Part shown: piece after piece, positions 44,264 to 52,298 of the stretch
Position numbering within the stretch: position 1 is the first letter of the stretch
How the letters are laid out: each line of letters starts with the position of its first letter
NCBI RefSeq assembly: GCF_031454155.1
Contig: NZ_JAVDQG010000002.1
Location: forward strand, 310,001 to 374,000
Reading direction: 5' to 3'
DNA length: 64,000 nucleotides
Origin: Desmospora profundinema
GTDB taxonomy: Bacteria > Bacillota > Bacilli > Thermoactinomycetales > DSM-45169
Position numbers and translations under genes: made by a program
Notes under the pieces: model-generated
Told to the model about the DNA's origin: nothing
Seen by the model: only the letters and a program-made list of their open reading frames with translations
Databases searched by the model: none

Positions 44264-44290
44264 TCCCACCTGGGGGCTTCTTTTTCTCTC
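44264..44290 (+). terminator. Hairpin downstream of comEA, T-run on the plus strand
   Basis: GGGGGCTTCTTTTTCTC with the complementary GAAGCCCCC-type pairing to CCACC-flank is weak here; what is clear is the 16-base repeat with the hairpin at 43983-43998. It may be a duplicated half of that terminator. Confidence 0.4.
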
Positions 44291-44327
44291 GGCGCAGCAA
44301 ACCAACAAAAACACCCGAAAACCCCTA

Positions 44328-44975
44328 TCAGTCCACTGTCACTTGATCCCGCAATTGCTCCAGCGTTTTTTCCCCGATGCCGGGCACCTGTACCAGTTCA
44401 TCCACAGAGGAGAACGGTCCGTGTTCTTCCCGGTGGCGGAGGATGGCTTCCGCTTTGGCAGGGCCGATCCCGTTGAGGGATTCCAGCTGCTCCTGGGTAG
44501 CGGTATTCAGATTGACGGCCCCGGCTTCCCCTGACCCTCCCGCAGCCGGGAATGAATCGCCCGCGAGGGGAACGTCCTCCTCCCCTTCTGCGGGAACAAA
44601 GAGCGCCATTCCATCCGTCAAGGGTTGGGCTTGATTCACCCGATCCATATCCGCTTTCCCGGCGGGACCTCCCGCCCGTTTAACCGCATCTTCCACCCGG
44701 GAACCCGGCGGAAGCCGATACACCCCCGGCTTTTTCACCGCCCCCTTCACATCGACCACCAACTCCGCCGGTTCCTTTTTCCGATCGCTGTCCGCCGTAT
44801 TTTCCACCGGTTGGAGCGGCTGGTACTCGTTTGTTCCCGGTCCGGGAAGGCTCTCCGCTTTCCTGTCATCCCCGGCCCACCATGAATACAGCACCATCCC
44901 CACCAATGCCAAGGCCAATACTCCCGCCGCCGTCGCCCATTTCTTCTCCCGGGCGCTCCATTCATCCACCCACAT
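44328..44975 (-). CDS. comEA: Competence DNA receptor ComEA
   Basis: Membrane-anchored double-stranded DNA receptor for transformation. 215 residues. One N-terminal membrane helix (ATAAGVLALALVGMVLYSWW), a linker, an SLBB domain (VVDVKGAVKKPGVYRLPPGS, then GMALFVPAEG), and a C-terminal helix-hairpin-helix pair (NLNTATQEQLESLNGIGPAK, FSSVDELVQVPGIGEKTLEQ). ATG after GGAGGGGATCACG. comER is divergent upstream, as in B. subtilis. comEB and comEC do not follow here; the next minus-strand gene is the ATP-grasp operon. Confidence 0.97.
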   Translation of the reverse strand: MWVDEWSAREKKWATAAGVLALALVGMVLYSWWAGDDRKAESLPGPGTNEYQPLQPVENTADSDRKKEPAELVVDVKGAVKKPGVYRLPPGSRVEDAVKRAGGPAGKADMDRVNQAQPLTDGMALFVPAEGEEDVPLAGDSFPAAGGSGEAGAVNLNTATQEQLESLNGIGPAKAEAILRHREEHGPFSSVDELVQVPGIGEKTLEQLRDQVTVD

Positions 44976-45094
44976 CGTGATCCCCTCCGATTTTCAAGCT
45001 GCCACCTTTCATCATCAATCACAGGCCGCCCGCATAGCCTGATATGGAATCATTTTTGACATGATCCGCGATCCATGGAAAAGGAGGGACCGAT

Positions 45095-45934
45095 GTGGCG
45101 ATCGGCTTTATCGGAACGGGAAGCATGGGGCGCACCCTGATCCAATCTTTCATTCACGCCGACAAGCTAGCCCCTGAAGAGATCGTTGTCCATAACCGCA
45201 CCCGGAACAAAGCGGAAGAGTTGGCCAGGAACTATCCCGGTCTTCGCGTGGCGGCCGACAACCGGGAACTGGTCCGGCAATCCTCCCTGTTCTTCCTTTG
45301 CGTCAAACCCGGAGAATTTCGACATGTGTTGGAAGAAATCCAGGATTGCGTACGATCGGATCAGATTGCAATCTCCATCACCAGCCCGGTGATGATCCGG
45401 GATCTGGAAGAATGGCTGCCGGCCAAGGTGGCCAAAATCATCCCCAGCATCACCCAGGCGGTTCACGCGGGTCATTCCCTCTTCATCCCGGGTGAGCGCC
45501 TTCACGCAACAGACCGGGAAATATTGTGGAATCTGTTTTCAGCCATCAGCCGCCCCTTGGTGATTGAGGAAGATCATGTCCGGATCGCCTCCGACCTGGC
45601 CAGTTGCTCTCCCGCATTTTTAGCCCATTTGTTGGAAAAGTTAGCCGATGCTGCGGTGGAAGAAACCAATATTTCACGGGAACAGGCCCTCGCCCTGGTT
45701 ACCCAGATGACGGATGGTTTGGGACGCTTGCTAACGGAGGGCGGCTTTACGTTAAAGAGCCTGCAAGAACGGGTGGCGGTCCCCGGCGGCATCACCCGAA
45801 AAGGACTGGATCTATTGGATACCGGTGTCGGATCTGTCTTCCACGACCTGATCCGGCTCACCCATGCCAAGTACGCAGAAGACGTTCAACAGGTAAAAAC
45901 CGCTCTACTGACAGAGAAAGAGAGAAATCATTGA
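45095..45934 (+). CDS. comER: ComER, ProC-like late competence operon protein
   Basis: 279 residues, pyrroline-5-carboxylate reductase-like. The NAD(P) motif GFIGTGSMGRTLIQSF, IVVHNRTRNKAEELA, FLCVKPGEFRHVLEEI and the C-terminal QERVAVPGGITRKGLDLL follow ComER. GTG start behind AAAGGAGGGACCGAT. Divergent from comEA, the same arrangement as in B. subtilis. ComER has been linked to sporulation and biofilm control in Bacillus; its enzyme activity is unclear. Confidence 0.92.
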   Translation: MAIGFIGTGSMGRTLIQSFIHADKLAPEEIVVHNRTRNKAEELARNYPGLRVAADNRELVRQSSLFFLCVKPGEFRHVLEEIQDCVRSDQIAISITSPVMIRDLEEWLPAKVAKIIPSITQAVHAGHSLFIPGERLHATDREILWNLFSAISRPLVIEEDHVRIASDLASCSPAFLAHLLEKLADAAVEETNISREQALALVTQMTDGLGRLLTEGGFTLKSLQERVAVPGGITRKGLDLLDTGVGSVFHDLIRLTHAKYAEDVQQVKTALLTEKERNH

Positions 45935-46009
45935 AAAAAAGCCAACAAAACCCATCTATTGATTATATCACGAATTTCGAATTTTGGGATTTGAAATCGA
46001 ATGGTGTCG

Positions 46010-46054
46010 GAAAAAGAAACGACGAGCGGACTAACAAAGATCCGCTCGTCGTTT
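46010..46054 (-). terminator. Strong terminator of the small gene at 46056
   Basis: Perfect 14-base arms AAACGACGAGCGGA (46017-46030) and TCCGCTCGTCGTTT (46041-46054), then TTTTTCC on the minus strand. Confidence 0.9.
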
Positions 46055-46055
46055 C

Positions 46056-46211
46056 TCAGGTGGAAGGCCGGTTCCGTCCTTCCGTTTCCTTCTGCTTGTT
46101 GGTCTCCACTTCCACGTCTAAAGGGGTCCCCTCCGTATATCCGCCGGAAGGAAGGGGAGTGTCCGTCTCCTCCATCAGCTCGGCTGCCTTGGTTTTTCGA
46201 TTCTCTTTCAT
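46056..46211 (-). CDS. 51-residue hydrophilic protein, function unknown
   Basis: A short gene supported by a good ribosome site (AAAAGGAGG 6 bases before the ATG at 46211) and by a very strong terminator that overlaps its last bases. The protein is acidic and polar, with ELMEETDTPLPSGGYTEGT in the middle and no membrane segment; no family recognised. An F2 repeat begins 20 bases upstream of the start, so its own promoter, if any, must be in the repeat or beyond it. It could also be the tail of a longer transcript from the RpiR gene. Confidence 0.6.
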   Translation of the reverse strand: MKENRKTKAAELMEETDTPLPSGGYTEGTPLDVEVETNKQKETEGRNRPST

Positions 46212-46230
46212 CGTCAGCCTCCTTTTCGTT

Positions 46231-46365
46231 GCTACAGTTGCATGTATACGAGAGTGTTATGAGCGTGGGTTGATCGGGTTGGTGGGCCGCCTTCGATCTC
46301 TTGCAAAAAGCGCAAAGGATCGCAGCCATCCCACCACCTTTCTTCTCACATCTGCGAACTGTAGC
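46231..46365 (+). repeat. F2 hairpin repeat, shorter variant
   Basis: 135 bases with ends GCTACAGTT and AACTGTAGC (perfect 9-base inverted repeat); here the outer TAGTA of F2 is absent. The core TTGCAAAAAGCGCAAAGG and the GGTGGGCCGCC / CAGCCATCCCACC arms are kept. It lies between the RpiR gene and the 51-residue gene. Confidence 0.75.
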
Positions 46366-46434
46366 GTTAAAACGATTCCCCTTCATTGTTCCCCGCCGAC
46401 TCCCGGACATGCAGGCAGTTGCCCTCGGACAAAT

Positions 46435-47265
46435 TCATCCATCGGGAAAATAGATGCCTTCCCGATCCCACAGCTGCTCCATCTCCTCCAACCGCTTGGC
46501 CGCCTTTTTCTTATACGTGCGCCCCACCGCCGTCAGTAAAGCGTTGATCAAGGCGAGGGGAGCCGTAAAGGAGTCCACATAAGACGGCAAACGGCTGGAA
46601 GCGATCAGATAGACGTCACTTTCCCGCGCCAGCGGGGATCCGTTTGAATCGGTCAAAGCCAGGGTGGGAATACCCCGTGATCGGGCATATTGCAGGGCTT
46701 GCACCGTCCGGGCCGTATAGCGGGGAAAGCCGATCCCGATCACCAGATCGTTCTCTCCCAAAGCAGAGAGTCGTTCAAACATCGTATCGGAATGGATGAC
46801 CAGTTCCGTGTTCTTCAGGATCAAATCGAGATAGAAAGTGAGAAAATAGCCGAGCGAGTGGGAGCTGCGAAAAGCGACGACAGCGATGTTCTCCGCTGAA
46901 CCGATTCGATTTACCGCATCGGCGAAGAAACGGGGGTTCAGCTGGTTAACCGTTTGCTTCAGGTTGCTTAAATCATCCTGTAACACCTCAAAAGCCACAC
47001 GGGATTCTTCCGGGTACAAATCCTCCGCCATATGGAGCCGTTCCACCGTGGTCAATCTCTCCCGCAGCCGTTCTTGCAGACTCCGCTGCATTTCCGTATA
47101 ACCCGTGTAACCGAGAGAGACGGCAAACCGCACGACGGTTGCCTCGCTTACCCCCGTTTTTTTAGCCAGCTTGGCCGCGGTCAGAAACGGGGACGTATCC
47201 GGATGCCGTTCCACATAAGCGGCGATCTTGCGGTGCGATTTGCTCATCCCGCCGCTCTTTTGCAA
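46435..47265 (-). CDS. RpiR/MurR-family transcription regulator
   Basis: 276 residues. N-terminal HTH_6 domain (LAKKTGVSEATVVRFAVSLG) followed by a SIS sugar-isomerase domain (AVVAFRSSHSLGYFLTFYLD, VIGIGFPRYTARTVQALQYA), the RpiR layout. SIS domains usually bind phosphosugars. Start uncertain: the frame opens after the upstream gene's TGA. The only standard start before the HTH is a TTG at 47265 without a ribosome site, while the AAAGGAG site would direct initiation at an ATC codon 16 bases further upstream. It is the second gene after the aminotransferase and probably regulates it. Confidence 0.88.
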   Translation of the reverse strand: MQKSGGMSKSHRKIAAYVERHPDTSPFLTAAKLAKKTGVSEATVVRFAVSLGYTGYTEMQRSLQERLRERLTTVERLHMAEDLYPEESRVAFEVLQDDLSNLKQTVNQLNPRFFADAVNRIGSAENIAVVAFRSSHSLGYFLTFYLDLILKNTELVIHSDTMFERLSALGENDLVIGIGFPRYTARTVQALQYARSRGIPTLALTDSNGSPLARESDVYLIASSRLPSYVDSFTAPLALINALLTAVGRTYKKKAAKRLEEMEQLWDREGIYFPDG

Positions 47266-47298
47266 AACCCGCTGATCAAATGATTCGTTGATAAATAC

Positions 47299-48678
47299 TC
47301 ACTCCTTTCCAGTCAGCCGTTTCACCCCTTCCTCAAACCGATCCAACGTCTCGGCCACCACGTCTGGAGTATGTGCTGTTGACAGGGAGAAACGATTCAT
47401 GGGTTTAATGTATATCCCCCGTTCCAACAGATGAATATCCAGTTCACGCCTCAGACAAGGGTAGGCCGCATCTCTCTTTGTCCCGTTTTGTACCGGTTGC
47501 TCCGACAACATCACATTGAAGATGGTCCCATCCCCCAGCGTACTTCCCGAACATCCCCAACGCGCCAAAATCTCCTCCATCCCATTCCGCAAAAGCCGGG
47601 TTGCTTCCTCCACCTTAGCGAACACTCCCTCGTATTCCAAATGGGAAATGGTGGCCAATCCGGCCGCCAATACCGTCGGATGACCGTTGTAGGTCCCGCT
47701 GTGAAAGAGAACATCCCGACTGTGAGTCTGATTTTCGTTACCAGACAGGACATCCCCTCGATGTACCGGGGATGCTGTCTCCAGGATCGCCCGCCGGCCG
47801 CCCACCGCGCCTACGGGAAACCCTCCCCCCAGCACCTTGCCCAGTGTGGTCAGATCGGGAGTGATTCCATAACGGCCTTGCGCGCCGGACAGACCGAGAC
47901 GGAACCCTGTTTTCACTTCGTCAAAGATCAGCGGGATCTCCTGCTTATTCGTCCATTCCCGCAGCGAACGGAGAAATACGGGGTCAGGGGGAATAAATCC
48001 GCCCTGCACCGGCTCCAGGATCACGCCGGCCAAATCGTTCTTCTCTTCTTCCAAAATCTCCAGGGATGCTTCCCAGTCGTTGAAGGGAAGAACCACTGTC
48101 TGATCCTGGTATTCATCCAAGACGCCCCTGGAATCCACCACCGGCCGCGGCCGTTCCCCCCGTTTCCGATTCCGGGATTGCACATTGATCAGCATCGGGT
48201 CATAGCCCCCGTGATAATGGCCCTCAAATTTTGCGATTTTTCGTTTTTCCGTCCAGCCGCGGGCGAGACGAACAGCCAACATCGTCGCCTCCAACCCCGA
48301 ATTGGTAAAGCGAATCAACTCAATACCCGGATAGAGATCGATCAATTTACGGGCCATTTCAGCTTCCAAGGCATGGGGAGCCCCAAAGACGAAACTGCCC
48401 ATCGTTTCCCACTGCTCCGCCACCGCCCGCCGCACTCCCGGATGACCGTGACCCAACATCAACGCGCCATAACACAAGTTGTAATCGATGTATTCATTCC
48501 CGTCCACGTCCCGCATACGGGCACCTGAAGCCGATTCCATAAACAACGGGTAGGGATCAAAATGCTTGATGTTGGCGGTGATCCCTCCAGGAATGCATTG
48601 GGCCGCCTCTTCAAATAAGCGGGCGGACTGTGAAGTCTTTTCCAACAAAGGGGGGACCGGCTTTGCCGGTGTTGCCAT
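47299..48678 (-). CDS. Class III aminotransferase / glutamate-1-semialdehyde aminomutase-like
   Basis: 459 residues, PLP fold type I. The PLP lysine lies in TTLGKVLGGGFPVGAVGGR; other segments are YIDYNLCYGALMLGHGHPGV, RFTNSGLEATMLAVRLARGW, KFEGHYHGGYDPML and IFDEVKTGFRLG. These are HemL-like, but the setting (RpiR regulator, not a hem operon) argues against haem synthesis. A GSA-like transaminase of unknown substrate is more likely. ATG at 48678 follows GGAGGATGAGAACC. A palindrome overlaps the promoter region upstream. Confidence 0.85.
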   Translation of the reverse strand: MATPAKPVPPLLEKTSQSARLFEEAAQCIPGGITANIKHFDPYPLFMESASGARMRDVDGNEYIDYNLCYGALMLGHGHPGVRRAVAEQWETMGSFVFGAPHALEAEMARKLIDLYPGIELIRFTNSGLEATMLAVRLARGWTEKRKIAKFEGHYHGGYDPMLINVQSRNRKRGERPRPVVDSRGVLDEYQDQTVVLPFNDWEASLEILEEEKNDLAGVILEPVQGGFIPPDPVFLRSLREWTNKQEIPLIFDEVKTGFRLGLSGAQGRYGITPDLTTLGKVLGGGFPVGAVGGRRAILETASPVHRGDVLSGNENQTHSRDVLFHSGTYNGHPTVLAAGLATISHLEYEGVFAKVEEATRLLRNGMEEILARWGCSGSTLGDGTIFNVMLSEQPVQNGTKRDAAYPCLRRELDIHLLERGIYIKPMNRFSLSTAHTPDVVAETLDRFEEGVKRLTGKE

Positions 48679-48703
48679 GGTTCTCATCCTCCAGTGATTT
48701 TTA

Positions 48704-48731
48704 TCATTCATATATTATAATGTATGAATGA
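48704..48731 (-). promoter_or_regulatory. Palindromic operator over the -10 of the aminotransferase gene
   Basis: TCATTCATA (48704-48712) and TATGAATGA (48723-48731), perfect 9-base arms with a 10-base centre that contains TATAAT on the minus strand (48719-48714). A likely RpiR-regulator site. Confidence 0.6.
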
Positions 48732-48851
48732 TTTATTTCATTATATGTGAGGAAACCCGTTTTGTTCAGCGGCTAAAAACCCCTTTCTTCCTCCTGTCGA
48801 AAGATGAGAGTGCTTGACAGGGAATGAGTGAAATAAAATCTCCCTTTTTCT

Positions 48852-48879
48852 ATTCATATGAATGATATCCTTCATTCAT
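48852..48879. promoter_or_regulatory. Second cluster of the ATGAATGA motif
   Basis: ATTCATATGAAT (48852-48863), a perfect 12-base palindrome, followed by TCATTCAT (48872-48879). The same half-site as the 48704 operator, about 140 bases upstream of it, suggesting looped binding. Confidence 0.5.
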
Positions 48880-48888
48880 CCACAAAAA

Positions 48889-48916
48889 AACCGCCGATCC
48901 TGTATCGAACCGGCGG
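48889..48916 (-). terminator. Terminator of leuS
   Basis: On the minus strand CCGCCG ... CGGCGG with a 14-base loop and TTTTTTT following, 17 bases after the leuS stop. Confidence 0.8.
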
Positions 48917-48932
48917 ACTGGGATATTCTGTT

Positions 48933-51395
48933 TTACTTCGCCACGATATTTACCAATTTACCGGGGACTACGATCACCTTGTGAACCGTTTTTCCGTTCA
49001 CCAGTTTACGTACCTTTTCATCTCCCATCACGTGCTCTTCAATCGCTTTCCGGTCCGCTCCGGAGGGTACAACCGCTTTATGGCGCACCTTGCCGTTTAT
49101 CTGGACGGCGATCTCCACTTCATCCAGAACCAAAGCCGCTTCATCGTAAGCCGGCCAGGATTGATCGTGAACACTGTCGGTATTCCCCATCTGCTCCCAC
49201 AACTCCTCGGTGATGTGAGGAGCAAAGGGCGCCAACAGGAGCACCACCGTCTCAATCGCCTGCGCCAGCGTGCCCCTGTCCGCTTCGGCAGGGTACGCAT
49301 AGATACCGTTCACCAGTTCCATAATGCCGCTGATCGCGGTGTTGAACTGGTAACGCTCATGAATGTCGACCGTCGCTTTTTTCACTGTTTGGTGTACCAG
49401 GCGGTGAAGTTCCTTGGCGGCATCATCGTTGGGCTGGGGTGGCTGCCGATTTTCAAACAGAGAGACATGGTTCTGCACCATGCGCCACACCCGGGTCAGG
49501 AAACGATAACTGCCTTCCACACCGGAATCGCTCCATTCCAGCTCCCGATCCGGCGGAGCGGCGAACAAAATAAACAGGCGGGCGGTATCGGCCCCATAAC
49601 GCTCAATGATATCCTGCGGGGAGACAACATTCCCTTTGGACTTGGACATCTTGGAACCATCCTTCAACACCATTCCTTGGGGGAAGTAATGCTGGAAGGG
49701 TTCGTCCGCCTCCAACATACCGGCATCGTGCAACACCTTGGTAACGAAGCGGGAGTACAGGAGATGAAGCACAGCATGCTCCACCCCGCCGATATAAAAG
49801 TCGACCGGCATCCAGCGGTTGGCTTGTTCCGCCGCAAAAGGCTTATCCTCCTGATGAGGGTCGGTATAACGCAAGAAGTACCAGGAAGAATCGATGAAGG
49901 TGTCCATGGTGTCCGTTTCCCGGCGGGCGACTCCCCCACAGGAGGGGCAGCTCGCAGTGGCAAACTGTTCAGAGGTGGTTAATGGATTGCTTTTGCCGTC
50001 AAACACCACATCCTCCGGCAGCCGCACCGGAAGCTCTTCTTTGGGTACGGGAACCACTCCGCAATTATCGCAGTACAAGATTGGGATGGGGCAACCCCAG
50101 TACCGCTGACGGGAAAACAACCAATCCCGCAACCGGTAGGAGACGGTCGCACCTCCCCGTCCATGTTCTTTCAAGTGATCGGCAATGGCACGGATCGCTT
50201 TCCGATTGTCCAGTCCATCGAAGGGACCGGAATGAATCAGCACACCATCTTCCACATACGCGGTTTCCAGCTCTGCCGCTTCATCATCCCCCTCCTGCGG
50301 ACGGACCACCTGCCGGATAGGAAGATCGTATTTTTGTGCAAATGCAAAGTCCCGTTCATCGTGGGCGGGAACACCCATGACTGCACCGGTACCAACCTCC
50401 ATCAACACGTAATTGGCCACCCAGATCGGGATGTTTTCACCGGTCAAGGGATGTTTGGCATAGGCTCCGGTAAAATGGCCCACCTTCTCCACATCGGAAC
50501 CGGTGCGGGATAGCTCCGACTCTTTCGCCATCGCGTCGATGAAATCCCGGATGGTCTCTTCGCTCTCTTTTCTCTGGATCAGACGCGGAACCAGGGGGTG
50601 TTCCGGTGCCAGCACCATATAAGTGACCCCGTATAAGGTGTCGGGACGGGTGGTGAAAACGGATACCGGTGTATCATCCAACTCCGGAATTGTAAACGTA
50701 ATCGTTGCCCCTTCGCTGCGGCCAATCCAATTTCGCTGCATCGCCTTTACTTTTTCCGGCCATTTCGGAAGGCTTTCCAATCCCTCCAACAACGCATCGG
50801 CATAATCCGTAATACGCAGGAACCACTGTTCCAGTTCCTTTTTCTCCACTTCGCTGTCACAACGCCAACACTTGCCGTCTTCCACCTGTTCGTTGGCCAA
50901 TACGGTGGCACAGTCGGGGCACCAGTTGACAGCCGCCTTTTTGCGATAGGCCAACCCCCGTTCATAGAACAAGAGGAACAGCCATTGAGTAAAACGGTAA
51001 TAGTCCGGCTGGCAGGTTCCCACATACCGATCCCAATCATAAGAAATCCCCATACGGGCCTGCTCTTCCCGAATCCGTTCCATATTGGACTCCGTCCACT
51101 GCCTCGGGTTGACGCCCCGCTGGATGGCGGCGTTTTCCGCCGGCAATCCGAAGGCATCCGCACCCATGGGATGAAGCACCCGATATCCGTTCATTCGTTT
51201 GAAACGGGCGACTACATCCCCAATCGAGTAATTGCGGACATGCCCCATATGCAATCCTTCTCCCGAGGGATAGGGAAACATCTCCAACGCGTAAAACTTT
51301 GGTTTATCCGATGCTTCCGGGGTGGAATGGGCTCCCATCCGTTCCCATCTTTCCTGCCATCGGGGTTCCAACGTTTGTGGCTCATAACGTCTCAT
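48933..51395 (-). CDS. leuS: Leucine--tRNA ligase
   Basis: Class I synthetase, 820 residues. HIGH motif in PSGEGLHMGHVRNYSIGD, KMSKS in LKDGSKMSKSKGNVVSP, a CP1 editing domain in between (VFTTRPDTLYGVTYMVLAPE), and a zinc-type CPDCATVLANEQVEDGKCWR. The start is at 51395 because GGAG lies 7 bases upstream; an in-frame ATG at 51407 lies at that site. A leucine T-box precedes it. leuS occupies the place of yqeM between rsfS and the com genes of B. subtilis. Confidence 0.97.
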   Translation of the reverse strand: MRRYEPQTLEPRWQERWERMGAHSTPEASDKPKFYALEMFPYPSGEGLHMGHVRNYSIGDVVARFKRMNGYRVLHPMGADAFGLPAENAAIQRGVNPRQWTESNMERIREEQARMGISYDWDRYVGTCQPDYYRFTQWLFLLFYERGLAYRKKAAVNWCPDCATVLANEQVEDGKCWRCDSEVEKKELEQWFLRITDYADALLEGLESLPKWPEKVKAMQRNWIGRSEGATITFTIPELDDTPVSVFTTRPDTLYGVTYMVLAPEHPLVPRLIQRKESEETIRDFIDAMAKESELSRTGSDVEKVGHFTGAYAKHPLTGENIPIWVANYVLMEVGTGAVMGVPAHDERDFAFAQKYDLPIRQVVRPQEGDDEAAELETAYVEDGVLIHSGPFDGLDNRKAIRAIADHLKEHGRGGATVSYRLRDWLFSRQRYWGCPIPILYCDNCGVVPVPKEELPVRLPEDVVFDGKSNPLTTSEQFATASCPSCGGVARRETDTMDTFIDSSWYFLRYTDPHQEDKPFAAEQANRWMPVDFYIGGVEHAVLHLLYSRFVTKVLHDAGMLEADEPFQHYFPQGMVLKDGSKMSKSKGNVVSPQDIIERYGADTARLFILFAAPPDRELEWSDSGVEGSYRFLTRVWRMVQNHVSLFENRQPPQPNDDAAKELHRLVHQTVKKATVDIHERYQFNTAISGIMELVNGIYAYPAEADRGTLAQAIETVVLLLAPFAPHITEELWEQMGNTDSVHDQSWPAYDEAALVLDEVEIAVQINGKVRHKAVVPSGADRKAIEEHVMGDEKVRKLVNGKTVHKVIVVPGKLVNIVAK

Positions 51396-51417
51396 GGCTT
51401 TCTCCATCCTTCTCCAA

Positions 51418-51710
51418 AATATAAAACCTCCCGCCCCCAGCTCTTTTGCTAGGGACGAGAGGTTGGTTCACATCTCCCGCGGTACCACCCTGATTGGCAC
51501 AGCCGAAAAGCCGTACCCGCTCGAGATCCGTTAACGCAGATCAGGCGTCGAAAGGTACTAAAGCGGTTCCCCTTCGAAGCGATGAGGCGAGTTCATCCGG
51601 CTGTCCCGATCGGCTTACACCAAACACCGACTCTCTGAGCGGGCAATCACCTGAATTACTGCTCCCCATCCTGGCCATAAAAACGGTTTAACTGGGTATG
51701 AAATGATTTA
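51418..51710 (-). promoter_or_regulatory. T-box riboswitch (leucine) upstream of leuS
   Basis: On the minus strand the T-box CAGGGTGGTACCGCGGGAGA lies near 51493-51474. It is followed by ACCTCTCGTCCC, the terminator partner GGGGGCGGGAGGTTTT and a U-rich end. The specifier loop GATGAACTCGCC gives CTC (51591-51589), a leucine codon, fitting leuS. Confidence 0.92.
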
Positions 51711-51716
51711 ATCAAC

Positions 51717-51746
51717 ATTATATGCAACAGCTTGGTTTAGTGTCAA
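51717..51746 (-). promoter_or_regulatory. Promoter of the leuS T-box transcript
   Basis: TTGACA (51746-51741), an 18-base spacer and TATAAT (51722-51717), both consensus. Confidence 0.8.
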
Positions 51747-51892
51747 CGGATTTTTATATTTTTTGTTTCATCCGCTTTTGTACGAATCTCGTTTCCTTGA
51801 TGAAATGGTTTAGTGGTAACAGACTTCCCGATGGATCTTTGCATTATACCTTTTTTTAACATCCGTTCAAGTTGAAAGGATCCCCGCCGAAA

Positions 51893-51935
51893 AAATAATC
51901 CCCCTCCCTCGGGTAACCGAAAGAGAGAGGATTGC
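51893..51935 (-). terminator. Terminator after rsfS
   Basis: On the minus strand CCTCTCTCTTTCGG and CCGAGGGAGGGGG pair imperfectly, then ATTATTTTTT. It ends the yqeG-rsfS operon. Confidence 0.65.
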
Positions 51936-51956
51936 GTAAACCTATCTCTATATGGA

Positions 51957-52298
51957 TTACTGCACACCCACCTGTGCGGCATCGCCCCACAGACGTTCCA
52001 AATCGTAGAAATCCCGCTCATCCTTGTGGAAGACATGGACGACCACATCACCGAGATCCACCAGCACCCAACGAGCTTCGGACAACCCTTCGACCCCCTT
52101 GACGGGAATATCGGCTTCCTGCACCTTTTTCTTGATGGCATCCACGATCGCCTTCACCTGTGTTTGAGAATTCCCATGGCAGACTACAAAATAATCGGCG
52201 ATGACGGACAACCCCCGGATATCCATGATGGTAACACGCTGGGCCTTTTTTTCCTCGGCGGCGGAGGCCGCCAGTTGAGCCAATTCCACTAGGTTCAA
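51957..52298 (-). CDS. rsfS: Ribosomal silencing factor RsfS
   Basis: Binds ribosomal protein uL14 and blocks subunit joining in poor nutrition. 113 residues with VTIMDIRGLSVIADYFVVCH and the C-terminal WVLVDLGDVVVHVFHKDERD FYDLERLW pattern of the family. TTG start behind GGAGGAATCTCT, overlapping the yqeK stop as TTGA, so translation is coupled. Order as in B. subtilis (yqeK then rsfS/yqeL). Confidence 0.95.
   Translation of the reverse strand: MNLVELAQLAASAAEEKKAQRVTIMDIRGLSVIADYFVVCHGNSQTQVKAIVDAIKKKVQEADIPVKGVEGLSEARWVLVDLGDVVVHVFHKDERDFYDLERLWGDAAQVGVQ

Noticed and set aside
47431-48528. A 365-residue open frame opposite the class III aminotransferase
   Set aside because: Antisense to a gene with clear catalytic motifs; its own translation is Pro/His/Arg-rich with no family pattern.
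47299-48678. Assignment of the GSA aminomutase-like gene as hemL of haem synthesis
   Set aside because: It is paired with an RpiR regulator, with no other hem gene nearby, and has palindromic regulation; only the family assignment is safe.
48858-49982. A 374-residue open frame opposite leuS
   Set aside because: Antisense shadow of leuS with no domain and no ribosome site.
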